A stretch of DNA of 64,000 nt, taken from positions 13,772 through 77,771 of the forward strand of contig DBRL01000014.1 of the NCBI GenBank assembly GCA_002305925.1, read 5' to 3'. The DNA is from Candidatus Peregrinibacteria bacterium UBA1369 (GTDB lineage: Bacteria; Patescibacteriota; Gracilibacteria; UBA1369). The position numbers and the translations under genes are program-made. Shown here in pieces: positions 41,518 to 50,875 of the stretch (positions are counted from its first letter, which is position 1; each line of letters starts with the position of its first letter). The notes under the pieces were generated by a model. It saw only the letters and a program-made list of their open reading frames with translations. It made no database searches and was not told where the DNA came from.

Positions 41518-42447
41518 ATGTCCAACTACTTCAAAAACATTATCGGCCATCAGAAAGCTCTTCAGCTTTTAAGCTCCGACCTGGAAAGCGACAATCTCGC
41601 TCATGCCTATTTGCTGGCGGGACCGGCCGACCTGGGCAAGCTCACGGTGGCTAAACTGTTTGCCAAGGCCGTGCAAACCCATCACCTCGATGAGGAAAAG
41701 GCTTTTCAGATTTCCGCATTGATAGACCGTGGCATCCATGCCGATACGATTTTTTTCCAGCGCGATCCCGATGCTGAAACAATCAAGATTGAGGAGGTGA
41801 GGCGCCTGCTCAACAATCTGCAGATGACCGGTGAAAGCTGGAAGCGCATTCTGGTGATTGAGGATCTGGACCGGCTGACCGTGGAAGCGGCCAATGCCAT
41901 GCTGAAAATGATCGAGGAGCCGCCGCAAAAAGTGCTTTACATTTTTACCAGTTCCAACCCTAAAAAAGTTTTGGAGACTATTCATTCGCGGGTGCGCAGG
42001 GTGGATTTCCAGCTTATGCCCACAGACGCGCTGCGCCATTCGCTGCACCTGCGCTACCGGCTGGAAAACGAAGAAAAAATCGCCAGAGTGGCTGAACTTT
42101 CTCTGGGACGGATTGCCAAGGCGATTCGTCTGCTGGAAAACGCCGAACATCTGGAGGCCTATGAAGACGTCTGCCGGCAAATTCGTGATTTTCTGGCAAG
42201 GCGCGATGTTGCCGCGGCCTTCAGTTTTGTCGGACAAATACACAATGATCAGTTGTTGACACAGGTGTTTCTGGAAACCGCCCTGCTGGTACTGCGAAAC
42301 GACTTGCGTGATGCCGCGCGCGCAGGTGATTACCGGGCTCTGGAAACCTCAACCATGCGGCTGCAGCAACTGTTTCAGACCCGCGCTCTTTCCGAAACCA
42401 ACACCAACAACCGGCTGCTGCTGGAGAATTTTATTTTAAGCCTATGA
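41518..42447 (+). CDS. holB: DNA polymerase III delta' subunit
   Basis: Clamp-loader stator subunit. 309 residues from ATG 41518 (MSNYFKNIIGH); ATG 41503 is an alternative. The P-loop is degenerate (GPADLGKLT), as expected for the non-hydrolysing delta', the Walker-B-like line is ILVIEDLDRLT, followed by ANAMLKMIEEPPQ and SRVRRV (the SRC-like arginine finger with Val for Cys). The zinc-binding cysteines common in delta' and gamma are absent. The stop overlaps the next ATG (ATGA). Confidence 0.9.
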   Translation: MSNYFKNIIGHQKALQLLSSDLESDNLAHAYLLAGPADLGKLTVAKLFAKAVQTHHLDEEKAFQISALIDRGIHADTIFFQRDPDAETIKIEEVRRLLNNLQMTGESWKRILVIEDLDRLTVEAANAMLKMIEEPPQKVLYIFTSSNPKKVLETIHSRVRRVDFQLMPTDALRHSLHLRYRLENEEKIARVAELSLGRIAKAIRLLENAEHLEAYEDVCRQIRDFLARRDVAAAFSFVGQIHNDQLLTQVFLETALLVLRNDLRDAARAGDYRALETSTMRLQQLFQTRALSETNTNNRLLLENFILSL

Positions 42448-43253
42448 TTGACCTTTTACTTGCCCTGTTCAGTTTACTTGTTTTGCTGCTGATCTTTTCC
42501 AGACGCTGGTATCTGCTGGAAAAGACCAGTCTCTTCGGCAAAATGGTGCTAAAAAAAGGCCTGAAGCTTCAGGGCAGATTGACCAGGGAAGACGTGGAAG
42601 TGACCGCCAAGGAAATGATTCCGGACCCCTCCACGGTCGATCCAAAACTGAGGGTGAAAGGGGAAAATTTTTTTAAGAAAGCCGAGCTGGAATTAAAAAA
42701 AGGCAATCTGGCCGAGGCGGAAAAACTTTTTATCAAGGCGATTGCCATGGACCCCTCACATCTGCAGGCCCATGCCAGACTGGGCGCGGTGTATTTGAAC
42801 CAGGAGCAGTTTGCCAAAGCGGAACTTTTTTACCGCAAACTGGTACTGGCGGTAGCTGACGATCCGGTTTATTTCAGCAATTTGGCCCTCTCGCTTTTTC
42901 ATCAGGAGAAATATCTGGAGGCAAAGGAGTTTTATGAAAAAGCTCTGGAACTGGACTCTTCCAGGCCGGGGCGCTTTTACAGTCTGGCCCGGGTTAATTA
43001 TTTACTGGCCGATGCCGACTCTGCTTTTGCCAATATTGAAAAAGCTCTCAGCCTGGACCCCGACAATGTCGATTACGGTCTAACCCTGGCGGCCTGGCAG
43101 ATTGAAAAAAATATGCATAAGGAAGCACGTGAAGTACTGCAGACAATTCTTTCACATTGGCCGGAAAACGGCGAGGCTGCTGAAATGCTCAAACAGCTCG
43201 ACGCGGCTGCTCATGATGATAACCAAACCAAAGGGGAGACGGCCGAACAATAA
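42444..43253 (+). CDS. Membrane-anchored TPR protein
   Basis: 269 residues: one N-terminal membrane helix (2-20), a basic/amphipathic spacer, then about five tetratricopeptide repeats (75-255) with typical Leu/Ala/Tyr spacing, for example GNLAEAEKLFIKAIAMDPSHLQAHARLGAVY. The repeats probably lie in the cytoplasm and bind a partner protein. Starts with a 4-base overlap with holB, so it is translated from the same mRNA. Confidence 0.88.
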   Translation: MIDLLLALFSLLVLLLIFSRRWYLLEKTSLFGKMVLKKGLKLQGRLTREDVEVTAKEMIPDPSTVDPKLRVKGENFFKKAELELKKGNLAEAEKLFIKAIAMDPSHLQAHARLGAVYLNQEQFAKAELFYRKLVLAVADDPVYFSNLALSLFHQEKYLEAKEFYEKALELDSSRPGRFYSLARVNYLLADADSAFANIEKALSLDPDNVDYGLTLAAWQIEKNMHKEAREVLQTILSHWPENGEAAEMLKQLDAAAHDDNQTKGETAEQ

Positions 43254-43300
43254 TTTGCCCCTCGGAGCCAGGTGTCGGGACAGGCTGGCGAATTGCCCCA

Positions 43301-45391
43301 TTACTCCTGTCCCACCAGGATGCGGTTAGAGGTGGCGCGGTAGACGCTGTAAATTTTTTCGACCGTTTCCACGCCGTCCCTGACGATGATTCTGTCCCAG
43401 CTGGCATCAAACCCACCATGGGCCGATTCAATCTGTTTGCGGGCTCCGGGCGGGAGAGTGGTGGTGGGAATGAGCTGCGTGCCGCCGGCTCCGCGATAAT
43501 TGCCGCGCCAGTAGTTTTCCAGACGGACCTGGCGGCCGTCACTACTGCCAAAAAAGTTGATATAGGCCTGGTCGCCCTCGACAAAGGTCTGGATCAACAT
43601 GTGTGCCGGCGTGTCATTGGTAAATTTGAGGTCTTTGACCCCCGGATAGATAGTCGAGTCCAGTCCATAGCCGTCCACCTGGGCATAGTAGCCGACGGCG
43701 TAGGAATGAGGAGAGCGCTCGACGATGGGCAGTCCGCTAAAAAGGGCGGCCTTGAACATGGTGGAAGAGACCTGACAGATCCCACCGCCGTATTCCGGCA
43801 CGGTACCCTCGGCCTTGATCACCAGTTCCAGCTTGTAGCCCGTGGAACCGTCAACTTCTCCCAAATTGTCATTGAAAGAAAAAGTCGCCCCGGGCGGTAT
43901 GAGCAGGCCGTTAAATTTGGCCATGCCGGTGGCAATGTTGTGGCGGCGATTGGAGGGTGACCCGGCAAAGGCCGTGTGCCCCGTACCAATCAGTTCACGG
44001 ATACCCAAGGTCTGCAGGCGTTCGTCCACCTCAACCTCCGCCCGCTGCTCCTCGACCAAAAGTTCCACTTCGTTGTCCAGTGAATTGACTGCCATTTCCA
44101 GATCGTTGATGAATTTTTCCACATTGACCGCGTCACCGTTCAAAGCCTTGCCCTCAAAAATAATTTTGTCCTGTTCATCATAGAAAATTTTCAGATGTGA
44201 AACCGGTTTTTCCACCTGGCCAAACACTTCGCCGCGGAAATATTCCTCGATCAGAGCCGGGGTCATGGTGATGACAATCTGGTCATTCTGTTTGCGGAAG
44301 GTGATCTGCCCAAGGTGATCGAGAGGTCTGAACTGCCAGTTTTTGCCGGCATGTTTGATTTCGATGCGGTTTTCCAGCTTCAGCTGCAGATCGGGCAGCT
44401 GTTTTTCCAAATCGGCCGCCGTCACTTCCGGCAATTCACGCAATGTTTCCAAAACCAGCGGCGCCGAATCAAAAGTGGTTAGTCGTCCGGCCAGCTGTTC
44501 CTGCAAATCAGCCTGATCAACAACTATGCCCTCACGTTCGGGAATAATGGTCAGGACGCCCTCTTCATCCAGCAGCAGAGCAGCCGATTGGGCCCGGGCG
44601 GAATTGAGTTCCAGTTTCCTCTCGACCAGGTCGAAAATATGGCGGTCATCTTTTTTGAAAATGGGCCGCAGTTCCGCACCCCAGGCCGCAGCCAAGAGCA
44701 GGTCAATCGTTCCGTACTGGCGAAAGCGGAAATAGGGGAGGGAATCCAGCGTGGCCTGATGATCGTATTGTACTGACAATTCGGCAAGTGGAATTTCCAC
44801 CGACTTTTCGCCGAAGACAAAGTTTAATGCCCCGGTTTCAAATTCCCGAAGTGACTTCTCAACATGGTCACGCGCCCGCGAAATTTCATATAACCCGTAA
44901 TCCACACCGGCCAAAGCCACGCGCGGAAAGACGCGGTCGTGTGCGAAGGCCTCCATTCCGACCAGCCCCGCCGCCAAAAGCAGCAGCACCAGCATAATTA
45001 TGACAAATTTTTTCAATCCCGCCCGCAAGTGCCTACAAAAACTTTTCCAGCGCCTGGTCAGATAATTGGCAGGAGCAGCCAATAAAATGACTTTACCGCC
45101 GAAGAGTTTCTTTTTTTCCTCGGACTGGGCAATTACCTCCTCAAGCTTGGAGGAGAAAGTTGTTACTACCGGTTTTTCTTCAGCCGTTTCCCCGGCCACG
45201 ACAACGGGCAGTTTCTGATCGGCGGACTCGGGTCGGCCTTTGGCCTGTGGCTTGTTCTTTTGTACGCCCTTCTTGCCACGAGGGTGTTTCTTGCCGGGCT
45301 GAGAGGACTTCCTCTTGGCGCGAAGCTTTTCCTGGGAGTGTCTTCCCGCCCGGCCGGTCTTTTTTTTGTTGCGCTTGTTTTTCCTGCCCAT
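43301..45391 (-). CDS. VanW-family wall protein
   Basis: 696 residues: very basic cytoplasmic tail (1-65), one membrane helix (about 128-150), extracellular region with two peptidoglycan-binding-like segments of the YoaR type (about 160-440), and the VanW domain (about 465-590) with RRHNIATGMAKFNGLLIPPG, YGGGICQVSSTMF and HSYAVGYY. The C-terminal 100 residues are G5/beta-rich. Proteins of this kind occur next to wall genes, and the precise role is unknown. Last gene of a long leftward operon, 14 bases after the YtxH-like gene. Confidence 0.88.
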   Translation of the reverse strand: MGRKNKRNKKKTGRAGRHSQEKLRAKRKSSQPGKKHPRGKKGVQKNKPQAKGRPESADQKLPVVVAGETAEEKPVVTTFSSKLEEVIAQSEEKKKLFGGKVILLAAPANYLTRRWKSFCRHLRAGLKKFVIIMLVLLLLAAGLVGMEAFAHDRVFPRVALAGVDYGLYEISRARDHVEKSLREFETGALNFVFGEKSVEIPLAELSVQYDHQATLDSLPYFRFRQYGTIDLLLAAAWGAELRPIFKKDDRHIFDLVERKLELNSARAQSAALLLDEEGVLTIIPEREGIVVDQADLQEQLAGRLTTFDSAPLVLETLRELPEVTAADLEKQLPDLQLKLENRIEIKHAGKNWQFRPLDHLGQITFRKQNDQIVITMTPALIEEYFRGEVFGQVEKPVSHLKIFYDEQDKIIFEGKALNGDAVNVEKFINDLEMAVNSLDNEVELLVEEQRAEVEVDERLQTLGIRELIGTGHTAFAGSPSNRRHNIATGMAKFNGLLIPPGATFSFNDNLGEVDGSTGYKLELVIKAEGTVPEYGGGICQVSSTMFKAALFSGLPIVERSPHSYAVGYYAQVDGYGLDSTIYPGVKDLKFTNDTPAHMLIQTFVEGDQAYINFFGSSDGRQVRLENYWRGNYRGAGGTQLIPTTTLPPGARKQIESAHGGFDASWDRIIVRDGVETVEKIYSVYRATSNRILVGQE

Positions 45392-45405
45392 GTGAGACTA
45401 AAAAA

Positions 45406-45717
45406 TTATTTTTCCTCCGGAATCGATTTGCCGGCATAGTGGCCGCGGTTGGCCGACCCGATGGCGTCAACCTGACTGATGTGAGTTTTCTTTTTTGATC
45501 CGATCAGGCCGGAGGTCGCCCTGTCCAGCATCTTTTTGGCTCCGCGCAGCGCTTTGCCAGTTTGCCGCCCGACTTCCTTTCTGGTTTCACTGCCTTTCTT
45601 TGGTGCCAGCCCCACGCCCAAAACCGAGCCGATGGCGCCGCCGACGATGACCCCCATCAGAATTTTGTCCAGGTGGCCCTGTTTTTTTTCCTGCTTTTTT
45701 TTACCGAATCCAAACAT
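45406..45717 (-). CDS. YtxH-domain small membrane protein
   Basis: 103 residues from ATG 45717 (MFGFGKKKQEKK). A Gly-rich membrane segment MGVIVGGAIGSVLGVGLA (about 21-38) followed by PKKGSETRKEV matches the YtxH pattern; the rest is basic and helical. Such proteins are linked to stress in Firmicutes. 16 bases after trxB. Confidence 0.8.
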   Translation of the reverse strand: MFGFGKKKQEKKQGHLDKILMGVIVGGAIGSVLGVGLAPKKGSETRKEVGRQTGKALRGAKKMLDRATSGLIGSKKKTHISQVDAIGSANRGHYAGKSIPEEK

Positions 45718-45733
45718 GGGAAAAGATTTATGA

Positions 45734-46666
45734 CTAATTATATTGAGTGTAGGCATCGACGCCACGCAACAATTTTATGGCACTGAGCGCGGCGACGCAA
45801 CCACTGCCGACGCTGACCGCCACCTGGGCGGGGGAGCCGGTACAGTCGCCGGCCGCAAAAAGTCCTGGCAGACTGGTGCGCCCTTCACGGTCAATCTTGA
45901 TCGAGTTGCCCTCCATTTCCAGGCCCAGTTTTTGTGAAAAAGAATTGGCACCGGCCATGCCGACGGCCATAAAAGCCCCCTCGGCAGACATTTCAACCGT
46001 GCCATCGGTAAGCGGCTCGCTGAAAACAACTTTTTCCAGTTTATCCTCCCCGCCAAAAGAGGCGATGCGGGGAGTAGTCAGAACGGCAATGCCGGCCTGC
46101 CGCAATTTTTCTGCGAAATTAGGCGAAAAAACGGGGGGCTTGCCGTGACTCAAAATAGTGACGTTTTTGGTATAGGCAAGCAGTTCGAGGGCTTCGGCCG
46201 CGGCGTAATCGGAACTGCCGACAACAACGACGGGGCGGTTTTTGAAGAAGAAGCCGTCACAAGTCACGCAATAGGAGACGCCGCGGCCGGTGAATTCTTT
46301 TTCTCCGGTAATTCCGGCCAACAGATAACTCTGGCCGGTGGCAATGATCACCGTCCGGGCCTGCCAGTCCCCCCCGCTATTGTCCTTCAACTCAAACGTG
46401 CCGTCCCCGCCGGCGGTCAGGCCGACGATTTCTTCGGAGCGATGCTCTCCCTTCAGTTCGATCAACTGTTGCTCCGCCGTCTCCAGCAAGGACGAGCCTG
46501 AAGGATTGCCGGCAACGCCAAAATAATTGCCAATCAGATGGGCTTTGTAGAGATTGCCTTTTTCGGCTTGCCCAAAGAGCAATGTTGACAACCCGGCCCT
46601 GGCCGTATAAATGGCCGCCGAGTAGCCGGCGGGCCCAGCCCCGACTATGACAACCTCATAGATCAT
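45734..46666 (-). CDS. trxB: Thioredoxin reductase-like flavoenzyme without usual NADPH motifs
   Basis: FAD enzyme that reduces a thioredoxin. 310 residues: FAD loop GAGPAG (9-14), redox pair CVTC (133-136) in GVSYCVTCDG, and FAD motif FAAGDCTG near 280. The second dinucleotide site has diverged: GGGxSA is replaced by GSSDYA (150-155) and the HRRxxxR 2'-phosphate site by SHGKPPVF (173-180). This matches the description of ferredoxin-linked (FFTR-type) or otherwise NADPH-independent reductases. Overlaps the RNase Y stop by four bases. Confidence 0.88.
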   Translation of the reverse strand: MIYEVVIVGAGPAGYSAAIYTARAGLSTLLFGQAEKGNLYKAHLIGNYFGVAGNPSGSSLLETAEQQLIELKGEHRSEEIVGLTAGGDGTFELKDNSGGDWQARTVIIATGQSYLLAGITGEKEFTGRGVSYCVTCDGFFFKNRPVVVVGSSDYAAAEALELLAYTKNVTILSHGKPPVFSPNFAEKLRQAGIAVLTTPRIASFGGEDKLEKVVFSEPLTDGTVEMSAEGAFMAVGMAGANSFSQKLGLEMEGNSIKIDREGRTSLPGLFAAGDCTGSPAQVAVSVGSGCVAALSAIKLLRGVDAYTQYN

Positions 46667-48225
46667 GCTTTGGCTTTTTTAGTTTTATCTTTGATGGTGC
46701 GGTTGTGCTGCACCCGTCTGATTACGTTGACCTTGATTTGTCCGGGGTAGGCGACGCTGGCTTCAATTTCGTGGGCGATCTCTCCGGCCAGCTCGGGCAG
46801 GTTATCGTCATTGAGGCGCTTGGGATCCACCAGTACCCGCAGCTCCCTTCCTCCGGAAATGGCATAGGTTTTGTTGACGCCCTCATAGGAATTGGCGATG
46901 GTTTCGATGGCCATCACCCGGGCCAGATATTTTTCAATGGTCTCCTGTCTGGCCCCCGGCCGACCCGCGGAAATGGCATCGCCGGCCTTGACCAGCAACG
47001 CTTCGGCCGTCTCGATCGGCACGGAATCATGATGTGTCCAGGCGGCGTGAATTTCCTCCCAGGAAAAAATCCCGAATTGCTCCATAATTTCTTTGGTCAG
47101 CACATCATGGGGGCGTCCGTCCTGCTGGTCGATGGCCTTGCCCAGATCATGGAAAAAGCCGCCAATTTTGCATATTTCTTCATTTAAACCCAGCTCATTG
47201 CCCAAAAGCAGCGTAAAATATCCGACTTCAAAGCAATGTTTGAGAATGTTCTGCCCGTAGCTGGTGCGATATTTAAGCCGGCCCAGGATGCGTTTGAAGT
47301 CGTCCGGAAACTGACGATATTCCAGATTGAGTTTTTGGACGATACGGTTGCCGATATCCAGAAGCAGCTGTTCGCTTTCGGCGCGGGCCTCCTCCAACCT
47401 CTGCCTGGCGCGGTCCAAATCGACCACGCGGTCTTTGATAAGCTTGAGAATGGTCTCGCGGGCAATATGTTTTTTGACCAGCTCAAAATGTGAAACGACC
47501 AGGCCCGGCTTATCCTCCTCAAAGAGGATATCGACCCCCAGCTCCTGCTCCAGGAAACTGATGATTTCACAGTTTTTGCCGATGATTTTGGCCTTGGTTT
47601 CGTTGCGATTGATCGGAATGAGCAAGCTTTTTTTCTCCACTGATGTGGGCGCGCTATAGCGATGAATTGCTTCTATTAACAGGTTTTTAGCGATCAGTTG
47701 TGACTGCTCGCGCGTGTAGTCGAGGAGTTTGGTCAAACGTGTTTCGTTGGCCATTTCCAGGTCCTGGTTCAGATTAGCCAGCAGTCTCTGCTTGACCCGC
47801 TCCGGATCTTCGGCAGCGATTTTGGCGAGCAGTGGGGTTTTTTGCTTTTGCAGGCCCTCATTTTCCGTTTGCAGGCGCAGGGCCTCAAGTTGTTCCCGGT
47901 CGAACTCCTCCTGAACCCTACGCCCCTCCTGCTCGCGCAGGCGCAGACGTTCCTCGAGCAGGAAGAGGGTCTTTTCCTCCTTTTGAGCCAGCTGTTCCGT
48001 GCGCCTTTCCAGCTCGTTGAAAAGGGCCTTGAAACGCTCAACCTGCTCAAGAGTGCGGCTCTTCAGACCCAGCCTTTCACTTTCGGCCTCGGCCAGCATT
48101 TTTTTTGCCCTGTGCTCCGCCTCGGAAAGGTTGACTCGCGCGCGGGGCTGAAAGAAATAAAAGGTTGCGCCCAGGGCCAGAAGAAAGGCGCCGGAGGCAA
48201 TGAGAATAATTGTGGGAAATGGCAT
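46663..48225 (-). CDS. rny: Ribonuclease Y
   Basis: Membrane-bound endoribonuclease that starts mRNA decay. 520 residues: N-terminal membrane helix (4-24), long charged coiled coil (30-180), KH domain around 205-265 (AKIIGKNCEII), HD domain with FHDLGKAID near 355-363 and the second His in WTHHD, and the usual C-terminal end with YPGQIKVNVIR. Motifs are complete. ATG overlaps the upstream lipoprotein stop (TAATG). Confidence 0.95.
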   Translation of the reverse strand: MPFPTIILIASGAFLLALGATFYFFQPRARVNLSEAEHRAKKMLAEAESERLGLKSRTLEQVERFKALFNELERRTEQLAQKEEKTLFLLEERLRLREQEGRRVQEEFDREQLEALRLQTENEGLQKQKTPLLAKIAAEDPERVKQRLLANLNQDLEMANETRLTKLLDYTREQSQLIAKNLLIEAIHRYSAPTSVEKKSLLIPINRNETKAKIIGKNCEIISFLEQELGVDILFEEDKPGLVVSHFELVKKHIARETILKLIKDRVVDLDRARQRLEEARAESEQLLLDIGNRIVQKLNLEYRQFPDDFKRILGRLKYRTSYGQNILKHCFEVGYFTLLLGNELGLNEEICKIGGFFHDLGKAIDQQDGRPHDVLTKEIMEQFGIFSWEEIHAAWTHHDSVPIETAEALLVKAGDAISAGRPGARQETIEKYLARVMAIETIANSYEGVNKTYAISGGRELRVLVDPKRLNDDNLPELAGEIAHEIEASVAYPGQIKVNVIRRVQHNRTIKDKTKKAKA

Positions 48226-48872
48226 TAGTTCAATTCGGTAATTTGATATCCCTGAGGAAGATCAAATTCACTGTCCGCAATTGGCTGGTTGAGTTCAACC
48301 ATGGTAGCTACGGTGGTGGTTTCAACGCCATAGTCGGGGAGCGAAGCGACGGTTCTCAGGGGAATGCCCTGCCAGAGGCAGGTTTCCAGATTGCCCAGGC
48401 GGTAGAGACTGCAGGTTTGCCCGGCGATGTTTTCGGTGCTTTCAGGAGAGAGGGGGGACGCTGCCTGTTCTTCGGGGGTACGATTGTCGCGCAAGGCGTC
48501 ATGGATGATTCGGGTAGCCCGTTCGGCAGGAGAAAGATTCTGCAGCTCAGAATAGAGGGGGGAGGATAGTCGGGAGCCGGTCTTGCTCTTGGCATCGAGC
48601 GTGTAGAGCCGTGAGCCGTCCTGGATGAAAATATTGTCCATTTCCACCGTTTCACCGTTGACCATAGTCTGGGTAATTCTGTTGTGGACAAACTTCTTTT
48701 CACCCTTGATCAGGACTTCACTGGTACCGGTACTGCTGCCGCTAATCTGATAGCTGATCTTTGCCGTTTCAAATTCATAGCCATAGAGATTGCCGTTGCC
48801 GCCGTCGCCCTGACAGCCCGTCACGACCAAACCCGCCAGCAGAATCAAAGAAAGGGTCAGTTTGGAAGACAT
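48225..48872 (-). CDS. Lipoprotein, 215 aa
   Basis: Lipobox VVTGC (Cys20). Mature part is mixed alpha/beta with repeated strands (ISYQISGSSTGTSEVLIKGEKKF, NIFIQDGSRLYTLD) and a final ELNQPIADSEFDLPQGYQI, a pattern similar to LolA/DUF4412-like outer proteins that sense or carry lipid, but no identity can be fixed. Contains a Cys pair (TCSLY, TCLWQ). Sits between patatin and RNase Y genes in the same operon. Confidence 0.7.
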   Translation of the reverse strand: MSSKLTLSLILLAGLVVTGCQGDGGNGNLYGYEFETAKISYQISGSSTGTSEVLIKGEKKFVHNRITQTMVNGETVEMDNIFIQDGSRLYTLDAKSKTGSRLSSPLYSELQNLSPAERATRIIHDALRDNRTPEEQAASPLSPESTENIAGQTCSLYRLGNLETCLWQGIPLRTVASLPDYGVETTTVATMVELNQPIADSEFDLPQGYQITELN

Positions 48873-48902
48873 TTGTTTGGTGTTAATTGTAGTTTTTAGC
48901 CC

Positions 48903-49868
48903 CTACAAGTTAACATTTCGGCCCTTTTTGTTCAATATTTTCTTTTTTACTGCAATCAAACGGCGCAGCGCGGGATAATGCCGGTCAAAAATTTTCTCGC
49001 CGATCTGAACCAGCCCGGAGATTTTGGAAAACTCAAACAGACCGATTTTTTCAATATCAATATTGATCATCAGGTCGGGCGCGGATTCGGCCAGGCGATA
49101 ATTCCAGACCTCCTGGCGAAGTATGTCCAACGACCGCATGATGATGGCCCCCAGGAGAGTCATGTCGTCCTTGATGTTTTGGATTTTTTGGCTTAAAAAA
49201 TGACCCTGCTGGCGACGTTTGTAGAACTTTTTATAAATGTAGCCGGAAATTACCTGTCGGTTTTTGTCATCATGGATATTCACCCCGACGATCAGATCAC
49301 AGTTGCCATGCTGGCGCAGCGAGTAGACCGGACAGTTTTCGAGCAGTCCACCATCGACCAGATAGCGGCCTTCCATCAAGACCGGCTCAAAAATACCGGG
49401 TATCGAGGTGGAGGCCCTGATGGCAGATACCAATGGGCCTTTGTTGAGCAGCACCGAGGTGCCGGATTCCAGGTCGACCGCCGTGACGGCGAAAGGGATT
49501 TTGCAGTCCTCAAAGGTGAAATCGGCAAAAAGTTCGTTGAGTAGCTGTTCCGTCAGATTTTTTTTGTAAAGACTTTCATGCAGAATGTTGAAATTGGTGA
49601 TGTTATTCAGGTTGCCGAATTCCGCATAGTGAAAAATTTTCTCCAGAGCCAGCTCATAATCCAGGCCGAGGGCGTAAACCGCTCCAATCAGAGCGCCCAT
49701 GCTGGAACCCATGACATAGCTGACGGGAATATTCTCCTCGCGCAGACGCTTGAGCAGGCCGAGCTGGCAAACCGCCCGTGCCGCGCCAGATCCCAGCGCC
49801 AGCCCGATGCGTGGGTAAGTCTGTCCATCCAGTACCGGCCTGGTTGTGGAGAGGGCTTTGGCCGTCAT
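48903..49868 (-). CDS. Patatin-like phospholipase
   Basis: Serine hydrolase with a Ser-Asp dyad. 321 residues: oxyanion region ALGSGAAR (24-31, variant of GGGxxG), nucleophile elbow GSSMG with Ser56, and DGG with Asp172. The C-terminal part is basic (RRLIAVKKKILNKKGR), perhaps binding the membrane. No signal peptide, so likely an intracellular acyl hydrolase. Its ATG overlaps the stop of the upstream unknown gene by one base. Confidence 0.92.
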   Translation of the reverse strand: MTAKALSTTRPVLDGQTYPRIGLALGSGAARAVCQLGLLKRLREENIPVSYVMGSSMGALIGAVYALGLDYELALEKIFHYAEFGNLNNITNFNILHESLYKKNLTEQLLNELFADFTFEDCKIPFAVTAVDLESGTSVLLNKGPLVSAIRASTSIPGIFEPVLMEGRYLVDGGLLENCPVYSLRQHGNCDLIVGVNIHDDKNRQVISGYIYKKFYKRRQQGHFLSQKIQNIKDDMTLLGAIIMRSLDILRQEVWNYRLAESAPDLMINIDIEKIGLFEFSKISGLVQIGEKIFDRHYPALRRLIAVKKKILNKKGRNVNL

Positions 49869-50875
49869 TATTTTTCGAGATTGATTTTGTCGAGCGCTTC
49901 CTGCAACACCAGCGGGCTGGACGGAGCTCCGTGGGTCTCAAAGGTGCCCCATACCGCGCCATTGTTGATAGCAAAAGCCACTGTTCCCGTGTTTCCACCG
50001 GTAAACAAACCATCGCTTTGACGCAGGCCCCCGTCTGCCGCCAATTGACCGAATTTAAATTGTCTCTTTTGCTTTTCTATTTCTATGTGCTGTGGAGACA
50101 GGGGGCCGGTTTCCTCTTTCTCTTTACCACTGACCGGCAGTTTTTTTTGCCGATCATGCAAATGTGCCGCGAAATAAACCATGTTGGTAAACCGTGCCAG
50201 TTTTTCCAGCAGCTGTCCTTCGGCAAGAGAGGCCAATGACAGGCGCAGCCGCAGATTGGTCAGTCCCAGACTGTTGTCGCCCTGTTCACCCATGTCCACC
50301 TCTATGTCCAGACTGATTTGTTCTGGACGCGTCTTGCCTTTGAGCACGTTTTGCCGAATTTTGTCCGGGTCCAGGGCCAATTGCTGTGAGTGGTCAAAAA
50401 GTCCACGCATATAGGCGCGCTGACTAACCGGCCGGCCAAAATCATCCAGAGCGACGCTTTGATACTCAAACGGTTTTTGCCTGGCGATGTTCTCCCTGGC
50501 GGCATCAAAGAGGGCGAGAAATTTTGGCAGATCGACGGTGGAATGATGTTCTTTTTTTTCCGCAGGGCGGCCGGGGGGTTCGGGATTGGACAGCTTTTGT
50601 TCCATTTCTCGGGCGGCCAGCGCTTTTTCCTGCTCTTCTGCCTCCGGCGAAAGGGCCGGTTTTTTGGCCGTGTCTTGATCAAAACTCCCGTACCCGAGGT
50701 CGGCCCGCAATTTTTGCCGTGACTGTTCAAAAGCCTTTTTTTCCTCGGCTAAAATTTTCTGCTGTTCTTCCGGGCTGAGGCGGGCAAACTCCTCCGCGCG
50801 TTCGGCGCGGATGATTGCCTCCTTTCTTTCCCAAGATTCAAGGGATTTCGGATCGGGATTGGCCTGAGTGCTCAT
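49868..50875 (-). CDS. Hypothetical protein, 335 aa
   Basis: Not recognised. The first 110 residues are a charged helix (Glu/Ala/Lys/Arg) resembling a coiled coil; about 115-335 is mixed alpha/beta with LDIEVDMGEQGDNSLGLTNLRLRL and NTGTVAFAINNGAVWGTFE. No signal or membrane segment. Overlaps the end of the VKOR gene by 38 bases and the start of the patatin gene by one base, so it belongs to that operon and may assist the phospholipase. Confidence 0.65.
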   Translation of the reverse strand: MSTQANPDPKSLESWERKEAIIRAERAEEFARLSPEEQQKILAEEKKAFEQSRQKLRADLGYGSFDQDTAKKPALSPEAEEQEKALAAREMEQKLSNPEPPGRPAEKKEHHSTVDLPKFLALFDAARENIARQKPFEYQSVALDDFGRPVSQRAYMRGLFDHSQQLALDPDKIRQNVLKGKTRPEQISLDIEVDMGEQGDNSLGLTNLRLRLSLASLAEGQLLEKLARFTNMVYFAAHLHDRQKKLPVSGKEKEETGPLSPQHIEIEKQKRQFKFGQLAADGGLRQSDGLFTGGNTGTVAFAINNGAVWGTFETHGAPSSPLVLQEALDKINLEK

